Below are positions 35,814-48,979 of a DNA stretch of 64,000 nt, piece after piece. Position 1 is the first letter of the stretch; each line of letters opens with the position of its first letter. The DNA is taken from the NCBI RefSeq assembly GCF_042453785.1, contig NC_091662.1:315001-379000 (forward strand). Direction: 5' to 3'. The notes beneath the pieces were generated by a model. It made no database searches. It was not told where the DNA came from and saw only the letters and a program-made list of their open reading frames with translations. Both the position numbers and the translations under genes were made by a program. The DNA comes from Malus domestica. Lineage: Eukaryota > Streptophyta > Magnoliopsida > Rosales > Rosaceae.

Positions 35814-36766
35814 AAAATAAAAAAAATAAATAAATAAATAAATGTGATCGTTTTAAACTGTGATGAAGTAAGATTTGATTAGGCTTAGTTGGTGCATGTG
35901 GGATCTGCCTTTCGGCACTTTCCTCAAGCTCTTGTGTCTTGGTGCGTAATAATTTAATCAGTGTTGCCGTTGCACGACCAAGATTAGATTCTGTATCAGA
36001 TGTATTTTAATTTTGCTTACTAACTAAGATATGTTCTGTTTAGGGAGACTTTTACTTTTTAATTATTGGTGTTTCCATACTTAAGAGTAAGAAATATATC
36101 CACTCCAGGACGGTTGAAGTTATAAACTTTTACATTTGTGTCTAGATTCGTTGATGCCTTGTTTCCTGTAAACTGGAGCATGTAAGGTATACGCAAAGTT
36201 TTTTTCAACCAACATCTTATTTGTTTTAGTGGTAATTCTGGTTTTGGGAACATATACATTCCTGCATCGCCGGTTTGAGATTGGCACATAAGAAATTTCT
36301 AATCTCAAAGTTAGGCGTGCGGGAAAGATTTGTTTCCTAAACTGGAATTACCTCTAAGAAGATGTGTTCCTCCATTTCAGAAGCAATTTTGTGATTGGCA
36401 TACAAGTCAAGACGGCTTATGCAGTTTATTCTTTTCCTATATGGGGCATCGAAGTCTTTCCATTCTTTCATCAGTAGTTGTTGACATTACTTGTTAAGTG
36501 GATTTTCATGATATGATCCAACCATGAGATACCATTCAAGCCATACCTATAATAGATATGTTTCCGAAATATCTTTTGTTACATAAGCATTGTAGGAGAA
36601 ATATTCCGTGCACTGTTCCATCTTAATGTAATTAGTGCATGTACAATTTGTGTTAGAACATTCAAAAATTATTTAGAGTGTTTCTTAAGCTCGTTTTATT
36701 CTTTTGTGCAGATCTTCTATCATACATTTTTGTTTATAGTTATTTTAGGTAAACCGCAACAGCCCG

Positions 36767-38604
36767 ATGGCTTCATCTACTCCGGACTCACCCTGGCCAT
36801 CCTCAACTCACGATTCCTTTTCTGGATCTTTCAATATACATATAGAGGAAGCGAACCCAGACGACATTTTACCTGTTCTGGAAGACCCAACCTCTTCTAC
36901 GTCCTATAGCCATAATATCCCGAAACCACCTCCTGTCCCTAGTAAAGCATATACACAAAATAAACTTTTCAAAAGGCTTTCACAGAGTTGCTATGTCCCA
37001 AATGAAACAATTGATACATGGGACAAGCTTTTTAAAGAAGCATATGGTGCTGATGTCTATATTTGCACCAAGGATGAATCGTGTATTCCAGTTCATTCTA
37101 GTGTTCTGGTAAGTTAATTGAATTAACCCCATAATTTCATCCCTTTGCAAATCCTCAATGAAATTTCTAGGTAAGGATTTGGCTAAAAAGTTTCCTTTTT
37201 TTATTAATGTGCAGACAATTGCGTCACCGGTGCTAGGTAAATTCCTGCAGCAATCAAAAGTAAGAAATGGAATGAGATACATTAAGATTCCTGGGGTACC
37301 TTATGAAGCTGTCTACGCATTCATCCGTTTTCTTTACTCATCCTGGTATTTTTGACTTATGTAGTTCAGTACGCTCCTCCTTTTATATCTGAATTTCTTG
37401 ATCTGGCTAAATTTCTTAAAATATTTTCTTTTGTGTCCTATGCAGCTATGAAAAGGAAGAGATGAAGAAATTTGTTCTCCATTTGTTGGTTTTGTCACAC
37501 TCTTACTCAGTTCCATCATTGAAAAGAGTTTGTATATACATTCTTGAGCAGGGATGGATTACCAAAGAAAATGTGGTCGATGTGCTTCAATTGGCAAGGA
37601 AGTGTGATGCACCACGGCTATCCTTAATTTGTGTGCGCATGGTTGTGAAGGACTTTAAAGCCATATCATCAACCGAAGGCTGGAAAGTGATGAAGCGAGT
37701 TAGTCCTGCACTTGAACAAGAACTGCTAGAGTCCGTTGTTGAAGCAGATTCTGTAAGCTAGTTTTTCTTTCCTTTTTCAAATATCTTATCTTATTCTGTA
37801 TTTGTAGGGGGAAGAAACAAAATAATACATTTATGTTTGGTTTTGAGATGATATATTCATTTGGTCTCTCATTTAATTTTTAGATCTTGGATTCAATTTT
37901 TTGTGCCAGAGGAAAGAAGAGAGGTTGAAGAAAAAGGAAGAGAAAAAAGTGTACTTGCAACTGTATGAGGCAATGGAAGCCCTTCTCCACATATGTAGGG
38001 ATGGATGTAGAACTATAGGTCCCCGTGACAAGGTGTTTAAAGGAAGCCAAGTTGCCTGTGGTTTTCCTGCTTGCAAGGGGCTTGAGACCTTAGTTCGTCA
38101 TTTCTCCGGCTGTAAAACCCGGGTTCCTGGTGGATGTGCTCACTGCAAACGCATGTGGCAGCTTCTTGAACTGCATTCTCGTATTTGCAATGAGCCTGAA
38201 TTGTGCAAGGTCCCTTTGTGTAGGTAAGCATGAGAACTCCACATGCACTTCTTTGCTCTACATTCTCAGGGTAAGAAACTCAAATTTCAGTTCATATTTG
38301 GTTAGCATTTGGACAGTACTTACCCTTTGAGAGGTTTTATGTTGTATTGTATCATGACCTCGGATCAATACTGTTACTGCCGGAGTTACATTTTATATAT
38401 TTTCCATTTTCGTGAATAATACAACTCGAGTTTGACGGTGAGAGGCATCTTAACTACTACTCTTGTGGATTCAGGCATTTGAAGGAAAAAATGCAGCAGC
38501 AGACCAAGAAAGACGAGGCTAAATGGAAGCTGTTGGTGAGTAAAGTGGTAGCAGCAAAGGATACTCTGGGACCTATCTCAGGTCGCCACTCGCGTTTATC
38601 ATGA
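36767..38604 (+). CDS. BTB/POZ and TAZ zinc-finger protein (BT family)
   Basis: BT proteins are land-plant adaptors: the BTB domain pairs with cullin-3 ubiquitin ligases, the TAZ finger binds transcription regulators, and the tail binds calmodulin. In Arabidopsis they act in sugar, auxin, nitrogen and gametophyte responses; nucleus and cytosol. Exons 36767-37108, 37215-37345, 37446-37752, 37910-38223, 38475-38604; 407 residues. Variable Ser/Pro-rich N-terminus (1-85), BTB at about 90-200 ([50 protein letters not shown]), BACK-like helices ([18 protein letters not shown]), TAZ at about 270-365 with its Cys/His pattern ([56 protein letters not shown]), then a basic tail ([20 protein letters not shown]) fitting calmodulin binding. 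Closest in feel to BT3/BT4. The CCACC-free start is fixed by the conserved exon frame. Confidence 0.93.
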
Positions 38605-39170
38605 CCTCTTGTGTGTTCAACAGCAAAATGTATCAAGAAAGTAAACCAAGGGAAATGTATTAAGAATCTTATTTCTCCTTCGGGGTTGAATAAATGTAAT
38701 AGGCATTCGAAGACTAATAGCGTCTTGCATCGGTTCTTGTAAGCCAAGATATTTCAATTGGATGCCGACCATCTCATCTTGATATGAAAGTCTTGCAACT
38801 TTATGCATATACTAGCAAAGCACAACTTATTTTTTAAGCTTTTTTAGCTCTCACAACAAATTCACAAGGACACATGACTAACACAAAACCAAATGGTGCC
38901 ACTAAGAAATTCTGTGAAGAAACGCTCGACAGATGTTATCTTCGTTAAACAAGACTTACAGAATCATCATCCTGAGAAGCCAGACTTAAATCTGAACAAC
39001 AATTAATCATCAGTCAATAGATCATTTCTTTCATTCATTCCAAAATAGATACTGAAAAATGTACCGACTCGACGAGTTCTATTTCCTTCTCATCATCCCA
39101 TGTAAGCTTACATTACAACATAATTGCATAAAGCATGACAGCAGATGATCTACATGGCTTCATAAAACAA
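38605..39170. other. Intergenic region between convergent genes
   Basis: 3' UTRs of the BTB-TAZ gene (plus) and LSM6 (minus) meet here. No separate gene seen. Confidence 0.6.
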
Positions 39171-39726
39171 CTAAGCCCCATCCGCCACATTCCTCTTCGT
39201 CGTGCTAATGTATAGAACTGCATAAATGCAAACAAAACAAATCCAATTATTTCTCATGGAGGCAACACTAAAGAGAAACATAACAAGACAATGCTTAGAT
39301 AATTACCATTATTTCCGCGAATAAAAGCATCACCATACTTATTTTTTAACTGTCCATTGACATATTCTTCGGTTTGTTCCATTGCTATATTCATATACCC
39401 ATCAAGACACGCAAGAATACCTACATAAGAAAATTGAGCCATCAAAATAAACTGATCCCTGCAGCAGTGCAGCTTGAATCTTTACTACACAAAATAACTT
39501 TGCAAACTTTAACAATAATATGTTGGGCCCCGATTTGAATACAACCAAACTGGCGTGAAAAGGCGAGAAAAGAAAAATCGATAGACATAAAATCGAATTA
39601 AAGAAACATACCTCGATAGTCAACACCAGAATTCAGTTTTACAACAACCGGTCGCCCACGAATTGACTTGAGGAAATCTGCCGGAGTTTTTGTGGTTCCT
39701 GTCCCTTTCTCTCCACCTCCACTCAT
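39171..39726 (-). CDS. LSM6: U6 snRNA-associated Sm-like protein LSm6
   Basis: Subunit of the heptameric LSm1-7 (cytosolic mRNA decay) and LSm2-8 (nuclear U6 snRNP) rings. Coding exons on the minus strand: 39612-39726, 39307-39420 and 39171-39217; 91 residues, the normal LSm6 length. The sequence is almost the plant consensus: TKTPADFLKSIRGRPVVVKL and NSGVDYRGILACLDGYMNIA (Sm1 motif), EQTEEYVNGQLKNKYGDAFI, RGNNVLYISTTK (Sm2 motif with the RG-N RNA-contact residues), ending NVADGA. Ile in GILACLDGY is where many plants have Thr. GT-AG borders and phases all fit. A non-coding leader exon lies upstream, separated by a 1.1-kb intron. Confidence 0.96.
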
Positions 39727-40960
39727 TTTCTCTATTCTAAATCTTAACTTCTTGTACCTCCTGTGATAATTCAAATCATAACCAAATTAAAGCACTAAAG
39801 GAGACAACACAGATAGACAAGAAATCTCCATCATGATGAATTACTAGTACCTATCATGAAGAATTGCAAAAGCAGAGCTACTGAAACGAACAGAGATACA
39901 TCAACCGATCATTGCAGTGCAAAACACAGTAAATACAGTCTTCGCACTCGTACACAATCCAATCCAAACAAAGAATTTTAGCTTGTTGCTATCAGATGAT
40001 TAACTCTAATTACATTAACACGGACACTATCTATGAAGAAGACTAAAGAGAAGAACAAAAGTTGTGAAGAGCTTTCAACTGAAGTACAAAGACCGTAGAG
40101 CATGAAATGTTCAAGAAGTGCAGAAATCCACTCAACTGATGCCTATTGCTATTGTAGCTCTGATAATAGCTAACTAAACCAATCTAACTCTAAGGACAGC
40201 CATAAAAAATTAGAAAGATCATCGGACAAAAGGCTATATTCCAAAGGATCCTAGTATACGCCTAATTATACAAACAATTTTGCTAAGGAATACCTTTCCA
40301 ACCTCCTTCTGCAACAACATATTCTGCTGTGATTGAACTTACAACTCTATAACCTAACGTGAGAAGCGTAATGGGCATCAAGTCCACCGGTCTACACAAG
40401 CATCTCATCTAAATTAATTTCTGGAATTACACATTTCTACACCAAAAAGGGTGCTAAAGAATCATCCTTTTGATTACAAAATATACGTCTTCGAAACAAC
40501 GCCATGTAAATTCATCAAACAAGCAAAGGATAACCATTTTTTTCGATTAAAAAATAAAAGGAAGAATAACTGAGCTAGACTTAACCCCAACGTATCAATA
40601 AATTCTCCACAAAAAAAGGTCCTTAACACATTTATGCTGCTACTGGGTTTATCCTAATTTGCATTTCCATCGTCATACGCATCCCAAATTCAACCTTTAT
40701 TCAGGCAAAAGCTCAAATTCAAGAACCCTAAAAAGGGCAAGTTCAGAAAATCCCTTAAATCTGTAAACTGATAAAGAACAACAACGAAACGAGTAGTTGA
40801 TATAACAGCTGAGACTAAAAGAAGAAGAAACAAAAATGGTGTGAAATAATGAAGAAGAAGACGCGGCGGATCAAAGCACTGACCTTTATTGGTTCCGCTG
40901 CCGGTGCTTTTAACTTTTGAGAGAGCGCGAGAGAGAGACGGAGATTAACTATAACCGGGA
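39727..40960 (-). other. 5' leader of LSM6 with a 1.1-kb intron
   Basis: On the minus strand, ATAAAG|GTCAGTGC at 40884/40883 is a good donor, and ATCACAG|GAGGTACAAG at 39761/39760 a good acceptor, giving an intron of about 1123 bp just before the start codon. Leader introns of this kind often enhance expression of plant housekeeping genes; that effect is inferred. Confidence 0.6.
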
Positions 40961-41754
40961 AGCGCTCGCTGCTACAGCTTTGTATATATTAGGGTGGGAT
41001 TTTTGGACCTTGGGGTGTATTTGTAAGCCCACCTCCAACCTCCGCGATTGGGCCTTATTCTCCATCCACCATGTGTTATTTTTACTTCGTTTTTTTTTCC
41101 TTTGTCAAACCCCAATTAGTCAATAGGTTGTTGTATCCTGCCGATATTTCTCTTTCTAATTATACAATTACCGGTACGCCTATTATGATTCTCATTGCAC
41201 ATGTGAATATAATTACGTTAATTAGTGTTATTCACGAGATTTGAGATTGACACATCTTACTTACAAATAAAAATAAATATTTTTAGATTGCAGATATTAA
41301 GTGACACAAATATTATTATTTAAATGAATTCAAAAAAAAAATATATATATATATATATATAATAGAATAAAATCACAAAATGAACGTACCTCGAATATAT
41401 ATTTTCTTGCAAGGGATTTATATTCAAGAAGTAAAAGTGCGTGCATTGAAGTTTTATATTTTATTGTTCAAAAAAAAAAAGGTTTATGTTTTAATTCACC
41501 GTTCTTAATGCTTGTACATTAGATGAGTTGATTATCGCAGCATTTTCACCTTATTGCGTTTGCATCTAAATTTCACATTTCGTACACTACTGGTGAAAAG
41601 TGTTTTGAAACAATTAAAAGTGTTTTTGATTATGTTTTGATGAAAAGTTTTAAAACGTTTAGTTTTTAAAATTTTTCAATATTTTGTTTTAAAAATAAAA
41701 ACGTAAAAGCACTCTGTTCTTGAAAGAAGTAACCCTTATCACTCGTAGATAAAC

Positions 41755-41925
41755 ATGGAAAATGATCATTTTTTTAAAAAATTCTTATGATCGTGATCGT
41801 TTATCGTATATCATATGATTAATTTTCGTTAATTACTATTTATATTTTTTATTGTATGATATACAATGAACCGATCACAGATCTCGGATCCCCAGGAAAA
41901 GGATCAATCATTTTCCAAGACGTTG
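41755..41925. repeat. MITE-like copy of the 'ctttgtgaggatc' family, degraded
   Basis: Contains gatcgtttatcgtatatcat, gattaattttcgttaattac and a tatgatatacaatgaac inverted partner, the core shared with the 50.56-, 59.78- and 59.99-kb copies. The GGATCC end remains (41887). It lies in the promoter-side region of the thioesterase gene. Confidence 0.55.
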
Positions 41926-42147
41926 ACTAGTTAATCCCCTAACGCCAACACCGTGACGTTCATTTTCCGCGGTGATCGGAGCAGAAAATAGCTCCTTCAG
42001 CTACAAAACTGGAACCCAACCAACCATTAAACAGAACAGATCCTCCTCCTCCTCCTGCTCCTGCTGCTCCTGAGTTTCTCTTCAGTACACCCAGAATGTG
42101 AATGACGTACTCTTTCTCTCTCTCCATACGTAGAAGATAGAACCACC

Positions 42148-44570
42148 ATGACACCACTCAGAAAACCACTTCCCCACCTCCTCTTCACCCCCAAATCCAA
42201 ATCTTCATCCTTCCAATCACTCGCCTCCTACTTCACTCTCACTCCAAATCTTCATCCTTCCTCACCACACCCGCCTGAATCACCCACTACCCGCATACCA
42301 AATCCACCACAACAGCCAAAACCCACCTTCAAGATCCCACCTTTCTTTCCTATTCCCCCGCCATTCACTCACACCAGGTCCTTCTCAACCGCAAATTCCG
42401 ACCCTTCTCAGCCAATCCCGGTTGTTTCCACCGTGACTTCGCCCCACGACAGTTCGCAGCCCATCGATGCAGGCTCTTCTATTCGAAAACCGATCAGTTT
42501 ATGGCCTGGAATGTACAGTTCCCCTGTCACAAATGCTCTGTGGGAAGCGAGATCAAGGATGTACGGGGACGCATCGGGTGACGCGCCTCCGCAGAGTGAA
42601 TTGGTGGCGAGGACTCCGGCGCAGAGTCGGACCAGTATTCTGTACAAGTTTTCGTCTGATTATAAACTGAGAGAGCAGTACAGGAACCCCTGGAATGGGA
42701 TTAGAATGGGGAAGTTGCTTGAGGATCTCGATGCTCTTGCTGGAACCATTGCATTCAAGGTATCAATTTTAAGTCTTTTAGTTAAAAGAGTAGTTCAATT
42801 CTTGCTGCAGTTGTGCTGTGTGTGTATTTGTTTGGTTTCTGTAGGGTTTGGAATTCGGATTGGTAGGGAAAACAAAGGGCTGGTAACTTGGTTTTTGTTC
42901 TTGCATAAATTAGAGCATTAGTCCCGGAACTATTACCCGAGTTTCAACTTGATCCGCTAACTGAATTATTAAATTTGTAATGCCTTAACTTTTCGAAATG
43001 TATTGGCCGTTGAGGCTAGCTCGATTTAGCCTTCTGCGTAACGGGTTGTTTCTTGAATTAGCTGTTGCGTAGGGATCCATAACATGTAGAGGGTTGCTAC
43101 TTCTTTGAAAATGACCCTAGTTTTTGAACTTCTTGCTGGCCAGCATTGCTGCAATGAAGATGGCACAACAAGGCCTCTGCTACTGGTGACTGCTTCTGTT
43201 GACAAGATGGTTTTGAAAAAACCTATCCTTGTCGACACTGATTTGAATATAGGTGGCGCTGTCATATGGGTTGGGAAGTCATCCATGGAAATTCAGCTGG
43301 AAGTGACTCAATCGTTGCAGGGTACTGAAGTTTACCTAACCAAATATTCTAGTTCCTTGTTGCTAATTATCTCGATTTTTTTTTCCATTGGGCTGACCAT
43401 AGATTCGAAACTTAATTTGCAGGATCCTCATACCCATCAGAGTCCATTGCTCTTACAGCAAACTTCACTTTTGTAGCCCGTGATTCTAAGTCTGGAAAAT
43501 CAGCTCCGGTTAACCAGATATTGCCGGAGACTGAGAAAGAAAAATTGCTCTGGGAAGAAGCAGATAAGAGGAATAAAATGAGGAAAAAGAAAAGAGCAGA
43601 ACATAAAACAGATACAGAAAACCAGGACACAGACAGACTCAACGCCTTGTTAGCCGAAGGTCGAGTTTTCTGTGACATGCCAGCACTGGCAGACCGAGAT
43701 AGCATTCTTATAAGGGATACTTGCCTCCAGAACTCCTTTATTTGCCAGCCACAGCAAAGGAACATCCATGGTCGGATCTTTGGAGGATTTTTGATGCGAA
43801 GAGCATTTGAAATTGCCTTCTCAACAACGTATGCATTTGCTGGTGTAGCACCACACTTTCTGGAAGTTGATCATGTTGATTTTGTTAGACCTGTAAGTAA
43901 CTGAGCCTATTACTCATCAAAATTTTATATCCAACTCAAATTGTTAATTCTCTTTGTTTTGAGCCTATTACCCATAAAAAATGAATACAGAACCTTCATC
44001 AAATGTCGGGTACATGTTTGGGGCTCACTAATGATGGTTGTTTTCCTGATGCAGGTCGATGTAGGAAATTTTCTCCGTTTGAAGTCTTGTGTTCTCTATA
44101 CAGAACTTGAAAACCCAGATGAACCTCTGATAAACGTGGAAGTCGTTGCTCATGTTACACAGCCAGAGCTTAGGTCCAGTGAGGTGAGCACATTAGCTTA
44201 CGTTAACGAGAAGGTTAAAGAAAACGAGTGGGTTGGTTTTGAAAGTCTGTCAAAAATGATCTTCAGGCAGATAATCTCATCTCAGTTGTGTGAAACTGAA
44301 AGACAATTACTTTCCGTAGGAAATACAAAATGAAATCCTTTTTCCTGCTTTACAAATGCTTTGATCTGGGATGCTTACATATTTAATTCTTTTCATGTCT
44401 GCTATATGTTTGAACAGGTATCAAACAAATTCTACTTCACGTTCTCTGTCCCTCCTGAAGCCATGAAAGATGGGATCCGGATTCGGAGCGTAGTTCCTGC
44501 TACTGAGGAGGAAGCACGGCGGGTGATTGAACGTATGGATGCTGAGAACTCCCAGTTTGCTGCCTTGTGA
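42148..44570 (+). CDS. Acyl-CoA thioesterase, double-hotdog (ACOT9-like), organellar
   Basis: Hydrolyses acyl-CoA to free fatty acid and CoA; relatives are animal mitochondrial ACOT9/10 and the plant proteins often listed as acyl-CoA thioesterase 2, chloroplastic. Exons 42148-42759, 43144-43321, 43423-43892, 44055-44183, 44418-44570; 513 residues. The first ~100 residues are Pro/Ser/Thr-rich with Arg, an organelle-targeting peptide (plastid or mitochondrion undecided). First hotdog domain about 185-285 (GKLLEDLDALAGTIAFKHCC, LVTASVDKMVLKKP, GGAVIWVGKSSMEIQLEV), a charged linker (EADKRNKMRKKKRAEHK), then the second hotdog at about 375-480 (QRNIHGRIFGGFLMRRAFEI, PHFLEVDHVDFVRPVDVGNF). Expected length and two-domain order. 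Reading through the last intron gives a shorter alternative end, but splicing restores the family C-terminus. Confidence 0.92.
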
Positions 44571-45206
44571 ACTTGGCAAGGAGGAGGGAAGGCAAGCGTC
44601 AGTGGAAAATCCTAGTCAAGTGATGTCACTTTTTTGTAAAAATAATTTTTGCACATTTTGTATTTAAAAATAAATAAAAATAGAGAGAAAATTGGGAATA
44701 TAAAAAAAAAGACATCTGCAGTTACTGAACCAGAAGCTTTAAATATACAACAACAAAACATGTTCCCACTAGATAGGATCGGCTATATGAATCCTAAAAC
44801 GTCATTGCCCGCGGTTCTATGTCATGTCCTCCGTTAGATCTAAGTACTCTAAGTCTTTTCTTAGAGTCTCTTCCAAAGTTTTTTTAAGTCTTCCTCTACC
44901 CCTTCGGCCCAGGAAGATCTAGGAAAACTTTGAAAGAGATTCTAAGAAAAGACTTAAGACCAAAATATATATAAGTACAAGGAATTTATACATCAGACCA
45001 AAATATTGTTCTACTACAACTTATTATCTCCTGATCTAATTCCCCCTATATATTACACAAGATGAACAATTCCAAAATCTTGTGTGTATATTTTATATAT
45101 AAGTACAAGGAAGGGCGCTGAACCTAAAAAGGTAACCAGTTCATCAAAAGCTCCAGCCAGACGCTCATCCCATCCATACATCATAAACACAACATAAACT
45201 CAAGCA
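44571..45206. other. Region between convergent thioesterase and formin genes
   Basis: 3' UTRs plus an interspersed repeat with a hairpin (44722-44957, described separately). No gene. Confidence 0.6.
44722..44957. repeat. Interspersed repeat fragment with a ~35-bp hairpin
   Basis: caacaacaaaacatgttccc, 'gataggatcggctatatga' and 'gtcatgtcctccgttagatc' belong to a repeat that I recall from many dicot genomes, possibly a LINE/SINE tail. Its right part folds back: aagtcttttcttagagtctc at 44851-44870 pairs with the reverse complement of 'gagattctaagaaaagactt' near 44936-44955. Confidence 0.6.
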
Positions 45207-48200
45207 CTAAGTCGAAATTGTGGTTTCATCATCCGAGTAACCATCATGCTGCTTTGCACTGAGTCCTGGAAAAACCGGTGGAAGGGCTGCATTCGGAACC
45301 CTGGGGAACTGACAGGCTGACCCAACGATAGTTCTTTCATTAACTTTTCCAACCACCTTGCACACCTGATCTAGAATAGAAAGAAAATCTCTCACCACCG
45401 TGAAAATTCGGAAGGGATGAGCTTCTTCCCTAACTGAGTTCCCATGGAAATATTCTGTTAATTCCTTTACCATAGAGAATGCAACTTTCTCTTGAGCTTG
45501 AATCCTTACAATCTCTTCCCCAGCCTTGTTCAAGAACCCACTCATGGAATCGAAGAATTTCTGGCTACTCTCCTTCAATGCACTTCCTTCAATTAATTTT
45601 ACTACTTCTGCTATTTTTGTAATTCCACCAGCAATCTTCGCAACTTCATTGCTAAGAACATCTGAATCCATAGCAGCAGCCTTCTTTACACTGGTGAGCT
45701 CCCCACTCAATCCTGAAACAACTTGCAGGCCAAGCTTCCTAAACTCAACATCATCCCGGAAAGAAGATTGTTGACTATCCTCGGTTGTTTGATTCTGATT
45801 CATGCCAGAGAGACGCGAACCTTCAGCTCTGATGATTTCCTGCACAACAAAATGTAACAGAGTAGTCTTCCCATCTGTTCCCTTCACATCTACAAGCTTG
45901 AGAAGTGTGTCTAGCTTGAAGGCATGGGCATCGCCACGGTTAGTGCCAACATTCATGCGGTTCCCAGTTTTGAGCACTGCTTCAAGAAGCTTGAGGAACA
46001 TTCTGCTGTTCCTCAATTCTTCGCAAGCTGCCTGTATTAAGGGAGTTGTGTCAGAAATAGCTGGTAATATTTATGCAAAACAAGTCAGGCAAAGTTGAGA
46101 AGCATAAGTATTATAATTAAAACAATAGTTCACACCACAAAATTAGATAGAAAACTGATTTTGCAATCATATAGTACATGTAACTGAACTCCCTTAGTTT
46201 TCTGTACAAAGTCAGCTTCTACAATATGTTAAACAGACACAGAATTCCCCCGTCTAGCAGACCGGCCAATCATACTTTTGAGAGCTTCACGCCGCACGGT
46301 TGTAACCATCACCAAGTTCTTAAAGTCAGAACAGCGTACAACACCAGACAGAATTAACAGGCTCGGATTAGCAAGCACGAATAGTAAAATTGATTGGACT
46401 ACAATTAAAATAGAAAACAGATCAACCGGAAGTGGAAAGTGACCAACAGCAGACGAAGGCAGTCTGGTGGTTACACCAAACAAGTCATAAGCTGAACATA
46501 TTTCAAAACCAGTTCCTTTGCACCAAAATTTAAACTACAGAGAAAAGGCAGCCAACAAAATTATGCTTTTCACTGTTCAACTTTTGACTTGCATAAAGAA
46601 CCAAAGATCATGAGGCCTCAAGTCTTCCTACCCATCATCAATATGGACAGGAAGGTTTGAATTTAAACAGGTAGATGCTCATTAGCTAGCTCCAACAAGA
46701 TATTTGAGAATGAGAACGCATCAACAAAATAGAACTTATTGCACCCTTAGTGTTCGAATGATAAGTAAAAAGAGAATATAAGATTTACCTCCAGAGTCTC
46801 AAAAGACCTTTTGAGATAATCAACTTCTGAATCAAAATTGGCAATGTAGAGCATTGCATCCACCCTCTTAAACGCGAAAGGTATATCGAGCACCGCCTTC
46901 AGAAATTTCTCAGCTGGGCCAAGCTTAAACGGCGATTCATCTTTGAACTCTCTTAGTTTCCGTTCTTCCTCTTTGGTCGGAGCCATCTTTAATAGACTTT
47001 CAAGAAGTTCTGTCCCAAGTCCATCAGAATTACCTGCTTGCAAAATTTACAAAAGTTCATATAAATGCAAACACATTTTATCAAACTTCATTTCCGAACA
47101 TGAGTTGCGGTATGCATCATCACTAATTCAAAATGAACACGTTAAAATTAGACAAAATGCAATAAGCGAGAATCGAATATTATTACTTACCTTCCAAAAG
47201 TGCCTCGCAGACTTCATCAAGGGTAACATTAAGCGCCCTCAACAAAATTGCAATGTTCTGAGACTTCTTCGGATCAAGCACGCGGTTCTCCTGATCCACA
47301 GAGGGCAGAATCTGTCGCCGGACATTGTCATTTGACGCCAAACCCGAATTGTTTACCATGAACAATGTCTCAATCATCTCTTCATTCAGCCTGCAACACA
47401 CAAAAAACACAATTCACTAAAAGGCAAGTGCAACAAAAAGCTAAAGGATCCGACTTTGGCGGCGAAAAATGACAGAAAAAAAAAGGCCAAGAAATTTGTT
47501 CTTGTCTTACTGAAAAGAGCTGGATTTCAAGCGATCCCACACCATGGCGTGGTCTGAGCTGGCCCTAACTTTATCCCAATGTAAAGGTTTCAGCTTTGGC
47601 TTTGTTGGAGTCTCCTCATTCTTTTCCACTCTGTCATTGCTCTCTGAACTTTCACCCGCCAAAATGGGTCCCGAAGTTTGAAGCACAGCAGGCCGGGAAG
47701 GCGCGATAAGAACCGGTGGCCCTGTGTTCGGATTTCGACCAACCGGAGCTGGAGCTTCCCAAAACCTCGGGGGTGGAGGCGGAGGAGGCGGAGGAGAAAG
47801 TCTTATCGGAACAAAACTTTTATTTCTCTCCGGAGAGTGATTCTTCAGCCCGAAAAGGTCAGATTTTCTTGAGGACGACGAGGATAATGATGGGGACGAT
47901 GATACCGGTATCTGAGGAGGCCGCCATGGAGCTGGGAAATTGATTACTGAGTCCGGCGACTTCGATTTCAAGCTTATGGGGCTCAAATTCAACCCTGGCG
48001 AGACCGTGCGAGACCCAGAACTTGCTGGGGAAGCAGATTTCGAACATGGGTATGATGCAGTTCTCGAATTGAAGCTTCTGCTTCCGAAGTTCACGCCATC
48101 GACGGCCTTAAACACTCTGTCGGAGCTTGTTATTCTTCCGCCACCATGTTTGGGACTCGCGGAAGATCCTCTGGGAGAAAAGAACTCCTCTTCGTCGTCG

Positions 48201-48979
48201 GAACCCAGTTGAGAATTCTTGAAGCTCCGTCTGAAATTGTGCTTGGGAAGTGGCGGAAGCGGCTGCAGCTCCGGCGAGCCCAGTTTCTGATACGGTGGCG
48301 AGCCAGAATGGCTCGACCCCCCGAACGTCAAGCCCGCATTGCTCGTGTTCGCGGCGTTTTCTTCGTCAGTTCCTCGGGGACTAACTAAGGTGCCGAGGTA
48401 GAGGAACTCTCTGCTGGTATTGGGCGTACTACTACGATGCTTGTGAACCGCGTCGGAGGAGGCGGTGTTTGGCGGGAACAGACGCAGACTGTCGGGTCTG
48501 GAGGCCTTATCGTCGGATAAGGTGGGGTTAAGCTGCCGGCTTCGACGGTAGTACAGAAATGCGGCGGCGGAAGCGATGATGATGAAGGCAGTGACAGAAA
48601 CAGAGACGGCGATGGCGATGACGTGGCGGTGGGAGGAGGAGGAGGAGGAGGAGGTTCTGGGAAAGAGGATAGAGGAAATGTTGGCGGGGAAGGAGGTGAG
48701 GGAAGTTGGGGAGGGAGGGGGCAGTGGGGAATGAGAGCCGGAGGAGGAGGGAAAGAAAGGTTTTTGGGGAGGGGTTGAGGAGGAGGAAGAGAAGGGTAGT
48801 TTGGGAATTGAGGAGGGCTGGGATTGGGGAGAGGAGGATGGGGGTTGGGTTGGAGGGGAGGACTCAAAGGGGTAAAAGGGCTGGTGGAGGAGGTGGCGGT
48901 TGTGGTGGTAACAAGTGGCGGTGGTGAAGAAGTAGACAGCCGTGAGCAAGAGGATCATCAGCAGATTGAGGGCTGGCAT
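45207..48979 (-). CDS. Class I formin, close to Arabidopsis FH1
   Basis: Plasma-membrane formin that nucleates and bundles actin and can tie it to the cell wall. Exons on the minus strand: 47511-48979, 47191-47390, 46789-47033, 45207-46031; 912 residues. Signal peptide (residues 1-22, [18 protein letters not shown]), then [20 protein letters not shown], a Pro/Ser-rich extracellular stretch, one membrane span (about 121-143, [20 protein letters not shown]), the motif [15 protein letters not shown] shared with FH1, an FH1 region with nine consecutive prolines, and FH2 from about 455 ([100 protein letters not shown]). Ends SDDETTIST. The extracellular and linker parts are shorter than in FH1 itself, as in many class I members. 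Start: first ATG before the signal peptide. Confidence 0.95.

Larger units (their letters stand above)
35000..36766 (+). other. Inferred multi-exon 5' leader of the BTB-TAZ gene
   Basis: A CT-rich stretch ending at 35199 has a good donor (CTCAG|GTGATT). A candidate middle exon, 35358-35461, has acceptor TTTCAG and donor ACAAG|GTATGA. A final acceptor occurs just before 36712 or 36751. Splice sites are inferred from sequence only. The second leader intron contains the SINE at 35639-35813. Confidence 0.5.

Noticed and set aside
43941-44333. Alternative long exon reading through the last thioesterase intron
   Set aside because: Intron retention product; splicing at 44183/44418 yields the family C-terminus.
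48385-48867. 160-codon Pro/Ser-rich frame on the minus strand
   Set aside because: Shifted frame of the Pro-rich part of the formin exon 1; the correct frame carries the signal peptide and membrane span.
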